DNA of 64,000 bases from Gracilaria gracilis (Eukaryota; Rhodophyta; Florideophyceae; Gracilariales; Gracilariaceae). Position numbers and translations under genes: made by a program. Of the stretch, positions 55,154 through 64,000 are shown in pieces. Position 1 is the first letter of the stretch, and each line of letters begins with the position of its first letter. The notes beneath the pieces are model-generated. The model saw nothing but the letters and a program-made list of their open reading frames with translations, did not search any database and had not been told where the DNA came from. The stretch is from NCBI GenBank assembly GCA_030374805.1, contig JARGSG010000072.1:310001-374000 (forward strand), given 5' to 3'.

Positions 55154-57043
55154 CGATAGTGACCAAGAAAAACGACAAACCTGGAAGACACCTCATACCA
55201 GGGCGAACACGACAATGGTTGGTAAATGGTTGGCACGACGTCGTTCGATCTGATACTGCCAAGACACCCACCAGGGATTGTTGTTGAAGGGGACCCATTA
55301 AGACAGGAACCCGACGGGTCGCTCACACCGTCACAGGTTAAACGGAATACCCTTTCGAGGTTGAGGCGTGCGCTTAAACATGCTGAGAGCAAGCTCACAT
55401 CATCCCAGCAGCGTTACAAGAAGGACTACGACCGAAAAGTAACCAGAGTGTAAATGGCTACGCCAGGTCAATATATCTTTATTGACCACCTTCCGAAAGG
55501 AGCTAAACCACGACCGGGTGAAGAAGCCGATGATGAAGCTATTGATAGAGATATCAAGAGAGTACATGCCGAATGATGGGTAAACCTTAGAGGTGATACA
55601 ATCTCCTAAGGAAGGGGGAGAAATATTGTAATTACGAGTACCAAAGTCGGTTTGAACGCTTACGAGGAAGGCACAACCAGAAGGAAGCATTTCGCGAGGG
55701 TACGTCCGAGGAGCGGTACACTTAAGATGGACGCACCGTTGTACGCGCGCCGTTGCACACGCGCCATGCACGTGCGCGGCACGCACGCGATCCGGCACGG
55801 TGAAAATATTCAAAAAATTGTATCTTTTTATTTGACTAAATATACGAGCGCTGCTCGTGACGCGCCGTGCGGAGCACCCGATTCGGTTTACACTATTGTA
55901 TGTAGGGAGCGAGTAACGGCATGGTCAAAATATCTAAGTATTTTGACCGTGCCGCGCTCCCGAATCGGCCATTCTCAGCTTCTGAAACCACTTGGTTCTC
56001 GAGATACAGACCAAAAGAGTTTTCTGCGTTTTCACTACCATATGGAGGGGTAATTTCCCCGTCAAATATTTTGATTCGCCTTGCAAGTAACCTCCAGGGT
56101 GAAACACCGCACGTGCGCCTATGCATGGTGAGAGGCCATGCAGAACCATCTCGGGACATTGCTGGCCACTGCGCGCAAGCGCGTGGCACAACATCTGACC
56201 TCATGGGAAGTCCAAACTGCTCGCTGCGCCGCAAGAAGGCGCATGGGAGTACCAACGTGGTGAACCATACTACGAGCATCAACACGGCTCAAAATGGAGC
56301 TAATTTACCTCCTGGAACTTACCTACAAGGAATTAACCTTCACCCATCGTGGTACGCTGGTCTAAGGAGGGGGGAGGAGGGTTCCAAAACCTAATTAGAG
56401 ATGCGCAGAGCTAAGGAAGGGGGGAGCTGTTTTCGAGCTTCCTCCCTCGCTACACATCGCACCTTAATGGCAATTGGAACCTAACATGAAAACGCATAAC
56501 TTTTAACTTTACTTGAAGAGTAACACCAATAGGGATGCAGGAGCAACGTGGCTCAAGCACAGACCCAAGTGGATACGACAATCAACCTGATGAGTGAGTG
56601 GCAAAGTGAGGCCCCGAGGACCCTCCAGCTGAGGATCGCCGACCCGAAGTGGTGTTATGATGGGCTCCCGGCTGGAAGATATGAGCCTGGCATGGAGCCT
56701 GGCTAGGTGCGCTACCATGACCCACGGGGGTACTAGTAGGCACGCTGACGCCTGGAATTACGTCGGGACCCATCGGAGGTGGCGCGCTCGCCTGCGCAAC
56801 CGACGGAGGTACCGACGACCCGGTGTGGAGAGGAGCCTGCTGAGCGGCTGGAAGGCCGGGGTTCAGGCTAGCACCAAATAAGGGATCCTCCAAAGGGTTT
56901 CTAGGCGTCCGGCCAGTGGCTGTCGCTAGGCCCGCCACCTGGTTGGTAGCTATCTGGTAGAGCTCGACCTGGAACCGGTCCCGGAACTCACCAATTTGGG
57001 AAAAGGATCGCATATAATGTGCATGACGAGGCAGGATGCTTTC
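55154..57043 (+). mobile_element. Deleted fragment C of the same gypsy family
   Basis: It opens with a short reverse-transcriptase piece (VTKKNDKPGRH) and jumps by deletion to the integrase end (SFDLILPRHPPGIVVEGDP, 55235-55450). After another deletion it goes to the 3' spacer (from 55565). It then continues with the polypurine tracts near 55608 and 56415 and the end of the antisense frame on the minus strand (57013-56582, GEFRDRFQVELYQ to HFATHSSG). It stops within that frame at gatgctttc (57043), where unrelated sequence begins. Confidence 0.82.
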
Positions 57044-57060
57044 GTCGGTGTTCTCGGAAT

Positions 57061-57222
57061 GCTAGTTCAGTACGCTAGATCGCTAGTTGTGAAAATAAAA
57101 GTCCGAAAAAACTAGCATTTTTGCAGTTTGCGCTAGTTGGCGAGGCAAAAAAAATTTTTTTTGGAAATTACGTTTCCGTTCAGTGCAGTTCAAACTGCAC
57201 CTACTGGAGTTGAAGGCTAGTT
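57061..57222. repeat. Subterminal GCTAGTT array
   Basis: GCTAGTT occurs at 57061, 57082, 57132 and 57216, with GCTAGAT at 57074 and the inverse AACTAGC at 57110. An 18-bp palindrome (gtgcagttcaaactgcac, 57183-57200) lies among them. Confidence 0.7.
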
Positions 57223-57311
57223 TGCAGTTCCTCTGCCACCGCTCGTAACTTTACATTCACCACACTCGTCAAAAATACTCTAAAAAATTACGAACCACCA
57301 CTAGCGCTCCC

Positions 57312-58176
57312 TCATTCCAACCCTGCATTCGGATCCTGAGTCTCACTTTCCCTTAATGTCAAGTTGAAGAACTCCAACGGAACACTCTCTCCATTCTCGT
57401 ACAGCCTCCTAGCCCCAAACCGGCTTCCAACCTCTCCCAGCCTCTTCTCCTTCTGCTCCTCAAGTATGCGCTCCGCCGTTTGAACAGCCGCCGCCGCAGT
57501 ACCAAACCCAACTAAATGCGCTCCACCCGGCAGCTGCCGCGGCACAGACAACTTCCCATCCTCGTCCACAATCACCCCACCCCTTCGCCTCTTCCTCAGC
57601 CAACTTCCCCCAACCTCCTCTCCATCCCCTTCTCCGCCCCTCCCCCTCACACTCCCACGTCCACCACGGGAGCCAGGCATCACCGGTGACCCTTTCTCTC
57701 TTCCCGACTCCCTCCCAACCCAACGCCTCCTTACCTGACCAGTTCCTTCACCTCCAACAACAACTTGCACGCCTTCTCCACCTGTCCTACTTGCACTTCC
57801 AACACCTCCACACGTCCCCTCAGCCCCATATTCTCCCTCTTCACCGTCACCAGCTCCCTCCCAACGCACTCTACCAACCCACTCACATGCCTTCCAGTCT
57901 CCATTCCAGCCAACTTCATCCTCTTCCGAATCGTCGAAATCAAATCCATTGGCGCCCCAATCTCTGACACACTCAGCACCACTCCTCCCATCTCACCAAC
58001 CATCTCAGAAAGCCAGTCGTCCAAATTCTCCTTCAGATCCCCTCCAAGCCTCCTCAACCGCTCCTCCATCTCCGCAGTAAACCTCCTCTCCGGTCCCCCA
58101 TTCCCTCCACCCCCTCCAACCCCAGCTCCCTCTCCATCCCCACTAGCTCTTCGTCCTCGACGTACCCATTCGACAT
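57312..58176 (-). pseudogene. Coiled-coil protein, frameshifted
   Basis: The ATG at 58176 (MSNGYVEDEELVG) leads into a Gly-rich run where the frame shifts near 58100. The new frame has a helical, heptad-like middle (MEERLRRLGGDLKENLDDWL, then RGRVEVLEVQVGQVEKACKL). A second shift near 57735 gives a Gly/Arg-rich segment and a conserved-looking end (GGAHLVGFGTAAAAVQTAE, SRFGARRLYENGESVPLEF). Homopolymer G-runs at both shifts suggest slippage. The layout of disordered start, coiled coil and basic tail is like many element-encoded nucleic-acid-binding or assembly proteins, but there is no family match. Confidence 0.45.
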
Positions 58177-58741
58177 CGCAGAGATAAACGGCGGTTCACG
58201 ATAACGAAGATAGATAAGAGCAAGCGAGATGAACCCAACAGTTGCAGCACTCCCCCCCACTCCGCACACCGTGGCACTGTCGACCACACACTCACTTGCG
58301 CTGCACAACCCTTTGTACCCCATTCACATCCACTCCCATTGCCCGCCATTTTACACAATTTCCATTTTTTCCCTAGAAATCTCCACATTTTCCCAACCTC
58401 GGTCCATACCATATCCCAATGAAACCTCTGATGCACCACCTCTCAAGTACCAACGGTACCATAAACTCTTACTTTATAAGCTTTATTTCAGTGCATACCT
58501 TCTCATAACCACACTCTTCGACCCTACCTCCTTTGCAGCCCTGCTGCCCATTTCTTTCCATAACCAAATCATACAAATCCCCTTATCCCGTGGAACACTT
58601 TTTTCCATGACTAAAACAACAGCCCAGTCGTGTACTTAAAGCTTTCCCCACTCCTTAGAATGTAGACCACTTTCCTTTCACAGCTACCAGCACACGACAA
58701 CTTCCAACAGCCCATACCTTCAATCAAACAAACTCATCGCA
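58177..58741. other. Spacer between divergent genes
   Basis: This is the shared upstream region of the coiled-coil gene and the reductase-like gene. Short frames on both strands have no features. Pyrimidine-rich tracts precede the reductase ATG. Confidence 0.45.
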
Positions 58742-59473
58742 ATGAGCTCCCATTCATCTCCCCTTCGTTCTACAATCATCCCAGCTGTTGTCGTAGGTAG
58801 AGGCCGTATGGGCACCATGCTTTACAACAATGATTCCCCTCAGGGCACCTTTCTCTCCATCGAAGACTTCATTTCCGCAGAGTGCCTTCCCCAAGGTCCA
58901 ATCTTCTTCTGCGGCAGGAACGACCTTCTCGAAAAAGTAATTCTATCTTGTCCAGCACCCCGAGCAGAAGACTTGGTCTTCATCCGGAATGGTCACATTC
59001 TTCCCATCCTTTCCCAACACGGAATTGAGCACTGCACACGAGCCGCTCTTTACATCGCCGTTTCCACTGTCGGCGCCTCCCCACAGGATGGTGTCAAGCC
59101 TCTCTCTCCCAATGATCTAACCAAAGCCACCGGAAAGGGGGCTCTGGCAATAGCTGAACGCCTCTGGACCGCGGGTCTCACTTGCAGTGTCGTCGACGAA
59201 AACAACTTTTCCAAGTCTTACTACCAAAAGCGTGTTTGGATCTCTTCCTTCAATCTCGTCGGTTCTTCATTTGGATTCGTTACCATGTATGAAGTGGCTA
59301 CCAAGTACAAAACTATTGTCTCAAATATAATGAAGGAGCTTCTAGGCATAGTCACCTTCAACACAGGTCTTTCCTTCAATATTCCTTCTACAGCGGAATC
59401 ACTTCTGGAATACGGCAGCACCCTTACTTCCTTCCCAGCCTCTTTCTTGGAGTATGAATCTAGAAATGCTTAG
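58742..59473 (+). CDS. Ketopantoate-reductase-like NAD(P)-binding protein
   Basis: The intact 243-codon frame starts at ATG 58742, about 20 residues before a Rossmann motif (IPAVVVGRGRMGTML, the GxGxMG nucleotide-binding loop). The rest follows a plant/algal family of 6-phosphogluconate-dehydrogenase/ketopantoate-reductase-like proteins that I recall: GPIFFCGRNDLLEKVI, RAEDLVFIRNGHILPIL, KGALAIAERLWTAGLTCSVV, YYQKRVWISSFNLVGSSFG and a C-terminal FPASFLEYESRN. The expected length is about 250-300, so it is nearly complete; a plastid leader would be missing. The substrate is unknown in that family. It lies between two decayed minus-strand genes and is itself undamaged, so it is either a host gene or recently captured cargo. 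Confidence 0.62.
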   Translation: MSSHSSPLRSTIIPAVVVGRGRMGTMLYNNDSPQGTFLSIEDFISAECLPQGPIFFCGRNDLLEKVILSCPAPRAEDLVFIRNGHILPILSQHGIEHCTRAALYIAVSTVGASPQDGVKPLSPNDLTKATGKGALAIAERLWTAGLTCSVVDENNFSKSYYQKRVWISSFNLVGSSFGFVTMYEVATKYKTIVSNIMKELLGIVTFNTGLSFNIPSTAESLLEYGSTLTSFPASFLEYESRNA

Positions 59474-59861
59474 TTTTATCCCAACCTCCTCAGATGAAAA
59501 ACTAGCCGGAAGGCAGGACCCTGCCCCTTTCCACACCAACTATATCAATGTTATTAGACATCAAATTCTCTAGTAATAAAAACAAATTGTGAACCTCGTA
59601 CTCGTTGCAACTACACACACAACCCGTTTTTGTTCTCCATTTGTTTTTAAAGCACGCACTCAGTGACCTCTACAACAACTACAAAATTCTCGCACAACAA
59701 CTACAAAATTCTCGCACAACAACTACAAAATTCTCGCACAACAACCATTCTCCATCTTGTTCTCCGATTCTTTTAAAGTTGCCGCTTAAACAAATCACCT
59801 GTTCACTTTTTATGTCAAGTCTCTATCACAAACAAACAAACACGACAGTATAAGTGCTACA
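59474..59861. other. 3' flank with short tandem repeat, no gene
   Basis: The region between two convergent genes contains three 22-bp tandem repeats and otherwise nothing recognisable. Confidence 0.5.
59674..59739. repeat. Three tandem copies of a 22-bp unit
   Basis: The unit aacaactacaaaattctcgc plus ac is repeated exactly at 59674, 59696 and 59718. Confidence 0.9.
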
Positions 59862-62800
59862 TTATACGTACTCATCGTCGTCATCCATTATCATCTGTCC
59901 TTCTTCGTAATCCTCATCTGTATTCTCAGCAGGGCCACCTGACATCTCGTCATCTTCCTCTTGGTACTCGTCCTCTCCATTTTCTATATCTTCCATTTCA
60001 CTCTCTTCCTCCAAAACCTCATCATCGTCCAGCTGGTCGTTTGGGTCTTCTCCTAGCCCAAAGTCCTCATCTACGAAGTTTGGCCGAAACGCTGGCTCCC
60101 TGTGCACCGCGTCAGGGAGCTTGAATCCTTCTGGTACAAAGTACATGTGATACCAAAGGCAATTCTATTTCACCAACGAATCCATTTACCCAGCTCCCGC
60201 ATGAAATACATCCCCTCTCCCAATAAACACAGAGTAAGGCGGAACCCTGAACTTCTTCACAACCATTGTACGTGATAACCTCCTCAAACACTTGTCACCC
60301 GTCCCATACATATTATGGGACCTCACAAACCCATATCATAAACAAACTTACCCCAGAGGCCATCACGAAGAACCCTGGAATATCTCCCTTATCCTTCTCC
60401 ACATTCGTCAACCCTCGAAAATCAGTGTGCAAAACCTGCCATGGGCATCCCTCCCCCGTACACAACACACGCCCTCCGGTCTGCGGCGCATACATCCTTT
60501 TCTTAGCCTTGCTATTGTTACGAAGGCGAAGAGCTGATGCAATTTGCCCGAACCTCGCATCCAACAACGCCCGCTTTCTCACCATCATCAAATTTGTCTC
60601 ATCAGATTCCATGCAATCAACAATCCCCTTCTTCGTCGTAATATATAGTCCAATTCCCTGCATCATGTTCCCAGCATCCTTTCCTTCCCCCGAGTTGATG
60701 ATGGGATTTCATTTCGTTCGGTTCTCTTCAAACTTCAAGTCTGGCTGCTCCTTGAAGTCCTTCTCAAAAAACTCTAGCAACCCTTCTGTCACATCTTCAT
60801 CCACCACCACGCTCCTCTTCTTCGCCTCCTCTGACATACCTCCATCAGTTCCGAAGGGTTACAAAACACAGAAACCCCTTTCCATCAATTACATTCTCTT
60901 CGTCGCAAAGTACTCTCGAGCGAGTTCATCCCTCTCTATCGCCCCCATCCAAAGAGCTGCTTCCTCCCCTCTTGGCTTTCCCTTCAACGGAAGCTTCACC
61001 ACAAGAACTGGTTCTTTCGTGCTACCCAGCTCCTTGTGCAGATTCTGGGCGGCATGCCAGTACACCGCGTGATGGACCGCTCTCAAATCCGCCACCCCCA
61101 AACATCCCGCCCTGTGCTCCTTTCGCAAATGAATCATCTCCATCCACGAGTGCTGATTTTTCACTGCATTCTTCCCTCTCGGCCACTCACTCGGTAGCGC
61201 ATTCACCAGACTCGTCCATGACATATCCGATCCGTCAGCCCACTCACCTCCCATATTCATCCCTTTCGGTGGTTTTTCGGGATTCTTATCTTCAAATCCA
61301 CGCACCGTTCCATCCTTCACCCCTTCCTCCTCGTCCTGAACGAACCTACTATTGTTCTCACTGCCACCACTTTCATCCTCGCTCGACGACACCAAGTTTT
61401 TTTTCTGTTCTTTGAAGAACTTCTTCAATGCCGGCTTCGTCATATTCCTAAATAAAGTAACAACCTCCATTGGTATATCTCAAGAAGGGGTCTTCACGGT
61501 GCCCTTCTTCATTCTTTTCGGAGCAGGGTTGGATTTCGAGCTCATCTTCATCGTCAGTAAGATCAATTAACCTCCTCTTCTTTTTCTTGCTCCCAGCCTT
61601 GCTACCCCAATCCTCTTTCAGCCGGCCCGGAGCAATCTTTTTCCGTGTGCTCCGCCTCAACCCTGATGGCTCTGTTTCAGGGTCTTCCCCTTGCATGGAA
61701 GCTTCCAAAAATATGAGATCATCTTCTGCCTCATTAGGTGCTGCGGTTGACGTACCATCACCTACACCCACGACTTCAACCACCTCCTCCCCCACCTCCT
61801 TCACCTCCTCTGACGTTTGAAGCGATACTTTGAAAACTTCTTGAAGCTTGTTACCCGCGGTCTTCACCCTTATAGACACCATCCCGTCCCATAAACGCCT
61901 CGCACCGCCAAGTTCAATTTTTGCTGTCCGCATACCCAGATATTCCATCACACACACATGTTTTCCTCCTAAGTTGAATACTGTTTGCAATACTTCTTCA
62001 ACACTAATCTTCTTCTTCTTCCCAGTGACATTACATAGGTTGTACATACCTACGGCACATTGAAGGAATTGCTTCCTCATGTCTTCGAAACGACCAGTTC
62101 TCGTAGAAGAAGACAACCTCAGTTCCACATGCCATTGCAAGCAAAGTACGACAAATTGTAACTGCCCCTCGGTGAGACCCATCAGGAGGTCACTCGAGAC
62201 ATGCGTCGACGTCAGGGCTGGACCCTCCTCACACACCTTCTCAAAGAACTCCAAAAGCCCCTCACATTCCACAAACTCAGAGCCAATGTGGCGTAACGAG
62301 TCAAATGACGCATGCTATAATCTTCGATGGCCTCACTTCTCTTCAAAGCACCATCTAACTGCTTCGAAGTAATGCTCTTCACATCCGCATGTGACTCGTC
62401 CACGACGTTCTGCACAAAAGATACCGTGCTATGAATTTTGTCTGCAAACGACATCTTCAGCACATTCAAACTCATCTTGTTCAGAAGATTGCCGAGTTCT
62501 AGTACCTCGTTCATTGTCATGGCATTCCCATTCTTTCTTCTCCACAGCACAACATCCAAAGAACGGACTATATCCACCCACTTCCCGCCTTCCCCATTAA
62601 AGTCTCGTAGGACAAGAATTCGATGATATCCGTCTATGAGGGTTACGGGCACAACAATTCTCCCATCATTAACTATTTCATTCAAACCATACTTCCCCAG
62701 AAATGCCACAGCAATCGAACCTGCAGACGGAAGCCACCCAAAGTTGCGATATGTCATCATCGTCGCCTCTTTTTGTCCCAGATTTACACTTCGAACTGTC

Positions 62801-63675
62801 TTCTTCGGGATTTCAATCATCTCGATATCCATCGTCAACCTGCGCTGAACATATTCGGCGACGGAAATCTTCTTGAGAGACAGGGTGTTGTCAACCTCTT
62901 CCGACAGAACACTGTCTCCTTCATCTAACACGTCCTCCTCCGCGTCAGCAAGCGGAGCCTTACTCTTCTGAACGACCTCCACAATATCGTCGTCGGAGTC
63001 CTCTATGATGCTGACGCTCGCTCCCACGGGCTTCTTCATCCCTTTAGAAGACTTTCCTCGAGTTTTGGAAGCTTCCTCAGCAGGTTTCTCGACCTCCAGA
63101 GCAACCAATTTCTCAGGTTGAGATGTAGAAGACTTGCCAGCCCCGGACCCTGGAGTAGGACTTTGCGGAATCTCGATTCGGTCCATCATCGACGTATCTC
63201 ACGCACACACTTCAGATGAGAGCAACTCGCTCAGCGTACTAGGTGGGTCTTCAGGACCTTGAAAACGGTAAGCGTACTTCGCGTTTCCATGACTTATAAT
63301 AATCTTTGTCCTCCAGATCACAACCAAGTCTTCTTTTTCTAGAGCAGTCGCGCTTAAAAGATGCCCATGGAGCGAACCGTAAAGAGCCTTCCCAGCACCA
63401 CCGGCAAACTCCACACCTCTCACCTCCGCGGTTCCCGCTTTCACCCTGCTTTTCTCTTTCCCAACCATCACAAACAAATGCAACGCATCGCCGCCTTTGA
63501 CTACCGGCGTAGCAGCGGGCGAAACCTTCTTCGTCCTTGCTCGGGCTGGTGGCATACGCGGCGTAGTGCCTTTCGCCCTCCCTCTCCCTCGTGTTAGCGG
63601 CGGCATTTCTAACACCCCTGCACTTGGGTTCGGTCGTCTTGAATCCCGCCCCCTTCTATGCTTGCGAGACGGCAT
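59862..63675 (-). pseudogene. Large decayed gene: ParB-like domain plus probable 2OG-Fe(II) oxygenase
   Basis: The ATG at 63675 (MPSRKHRRGRDSRRP) starts a basic tail. The TGA at 63199 is in frame with the downstream ATG and fits a CGA-to-TGA change. A ParB/sulfiredoxin-like segment follows (GSIAVAFLGKYGL, PVTLIDGYHRILVLRDF at about 62620-62650). After a frameshift near 62300 come EGLLEFFEKV, GLRRSTRKKIAPGRLKEDW and a basic/acidic stretch. After another shift near 61450, frames separated only by TAA, TAA and TGA codons lead to CPWQVLHTDFRGL (iron-binding His and Asp at 60429-60421), PGFFVMASG, VPPYSVFIGRGDVFHAGAGW (second His at 60203) and YHMYFVPEGF. An acidic tail (MIMDDDDEYV) ends at 59862. 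Repaired, it would be about 1,270 residues. The HxD...H order is that of 2-oxoglutarate oxygenases; the expected Arg before YHMY is Trp here. The joint assignment is inference. Confidence 0.5.
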
Positions 63676-64000
63676 CGCGGTTACACGCGGCTGATAGAAT
63701 GCAAAATGTTGTTTACGACCGTCAAGAACGCTCGCGAGATCGGTTAGCTACTTGCAACTTTCACTACCGTTCCTTTCCGTCTACTTCATCACGAATGCGC
63801 CTCCGCTCAATATTAATTTAAAGTATACAATGTGCCTATTTAAAAATTTTATAGCGTACTCGCGGAACGTTTACAAATCTACATCAAGCTACTAACATCT
63901 ATAGTACACTTGTACAACAATGTTTGAGCGATAAAGAAATAAATAAAATTTGTGGCGCACTAAGTTCCCTCTTTGACAGCGGACCGGGGTGTCGTGGCGC
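63676..64000. other. Upstream region of the large gene, window end
   Basis: It is AT-rich. On the minus strand gctataaaattt lies about 175 bases before the ATG at 63675 and could be a TATA box. No right-hand end of the block is visible. Confidence 0.4.

Larger units (their letters stand above)
57044..64000. mobile_element. Unclassified mobile-looking block, right end outside the window
   Basis: Its left edge interrupts fragment C in mid-frame, as an insertion would. The first 180 bases carry repeated GCTAGTT motifs like subterminal transposase sites. Inside are a broken coiled-coil gene, an intact reductase-like gene and a large broken gene with ParB-like and oxygenase-like parts. No transposase, reverse transcriptase or recombinase was recognised, so mobility is inferred from the edge and the repeats only. 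It might instead be host sequence joined by a rearrangement. Confidence 0.35.

Noticed and set aside
59674..59739. CRISPR-like array
   Set aside because: The three 22-bp units are directly adjacent without spacers and the genome is eukaryotic. It is a simple tandem repeat.
4521..63675. A non-standard genetic code with TAA/TAG read as Gln
   Set aside because: Many internal stops do fall where Gln is expected, but TGA stops and frameshifts are also present in the same genes. Intact genes end at TAG (10696-11619, 33442-35010, 58742-59473), and twin copies show CAA or CGA at some of the positions. Pseudogene decay is simpler.

Overview
The window is nuclear DNA from a eukaryote. It holds widely spaced genes for secreted proteins, TATA-like boxes, a chromatin-remodeller gene with one short GT-AG intron, and several LTR and DNA transposons. 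The intron-poor coding, the small secreted proteins, a plant/fungal-type haem peroxidase, a GH6 cellulase relic and a plant/algal-type reductase best suit a multicellular alga, probably a florideophyte red alga. That placement is inference only; no rRNA, organelle or taxon-diagnostic gene is present. Bases 1-18,800 are host-like: a DUF2207-like membrane protein with a glycine-rich tail (frameshifted), a 344-bp TRIM-like mini-retrotransposon with a copia-type primer site, a broken GH6 cellobiohydrolase, a secreted peroxidase, a secreted 307-aa protein of unknown function, a broken secreted Asp/Arg-rich protein, and a secreted 140-aa protein. Several perfect fold-back hairpins and dispersed repeats lie between them. 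Bases 18,801-57,043 are nested mobile DNA. Two copies (A forward, B reverse) of one roughly 11.5-kb Ty3/gypsy family with 508-bp LTRs lie tail to tail, which makes the middle of the window look like a giant palindrome. Besides gag-pol, each copy carries a long antisense reading frame near its 3' end. Copy A is split inside reverse transcriptase by a 12,240-bp PIF/Harbinger-type DNA transposon with 25-bp inverted ends and a 3-bp TGA target duplication. That transposon holds a broken DDE transposase, an intact Myb/SAP-like accessory gene on the other strand and, between them, an essentially full-length CHD1-type remodeller pseudogene plus an HSA-domain fragment resembling SWR1/SRCAP. This is the most striking structure in the window. 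A third, deleted gypsy fragment (C) follows B. Bases 57,044-64,000 form an unclassified block whose left end cuts into fragment C and carries repeated GCTAGTT motifs. It encodes a broken coiled-coil protein, an intact ketopantoate-reductase-like gene, and a large decayed gene that joins a ParB-like domain to a probable 2-oxoglutarate/Fe(II) oxygenase. Its right end lies beyond the window. Premature stops are frequent in the decayed genes and most are one C-to-T or G-to-A change from Gln, Arg or Trp codons. All frames were read by eye and no alignment or profile search was run, so family calls rest on recognised motifs.
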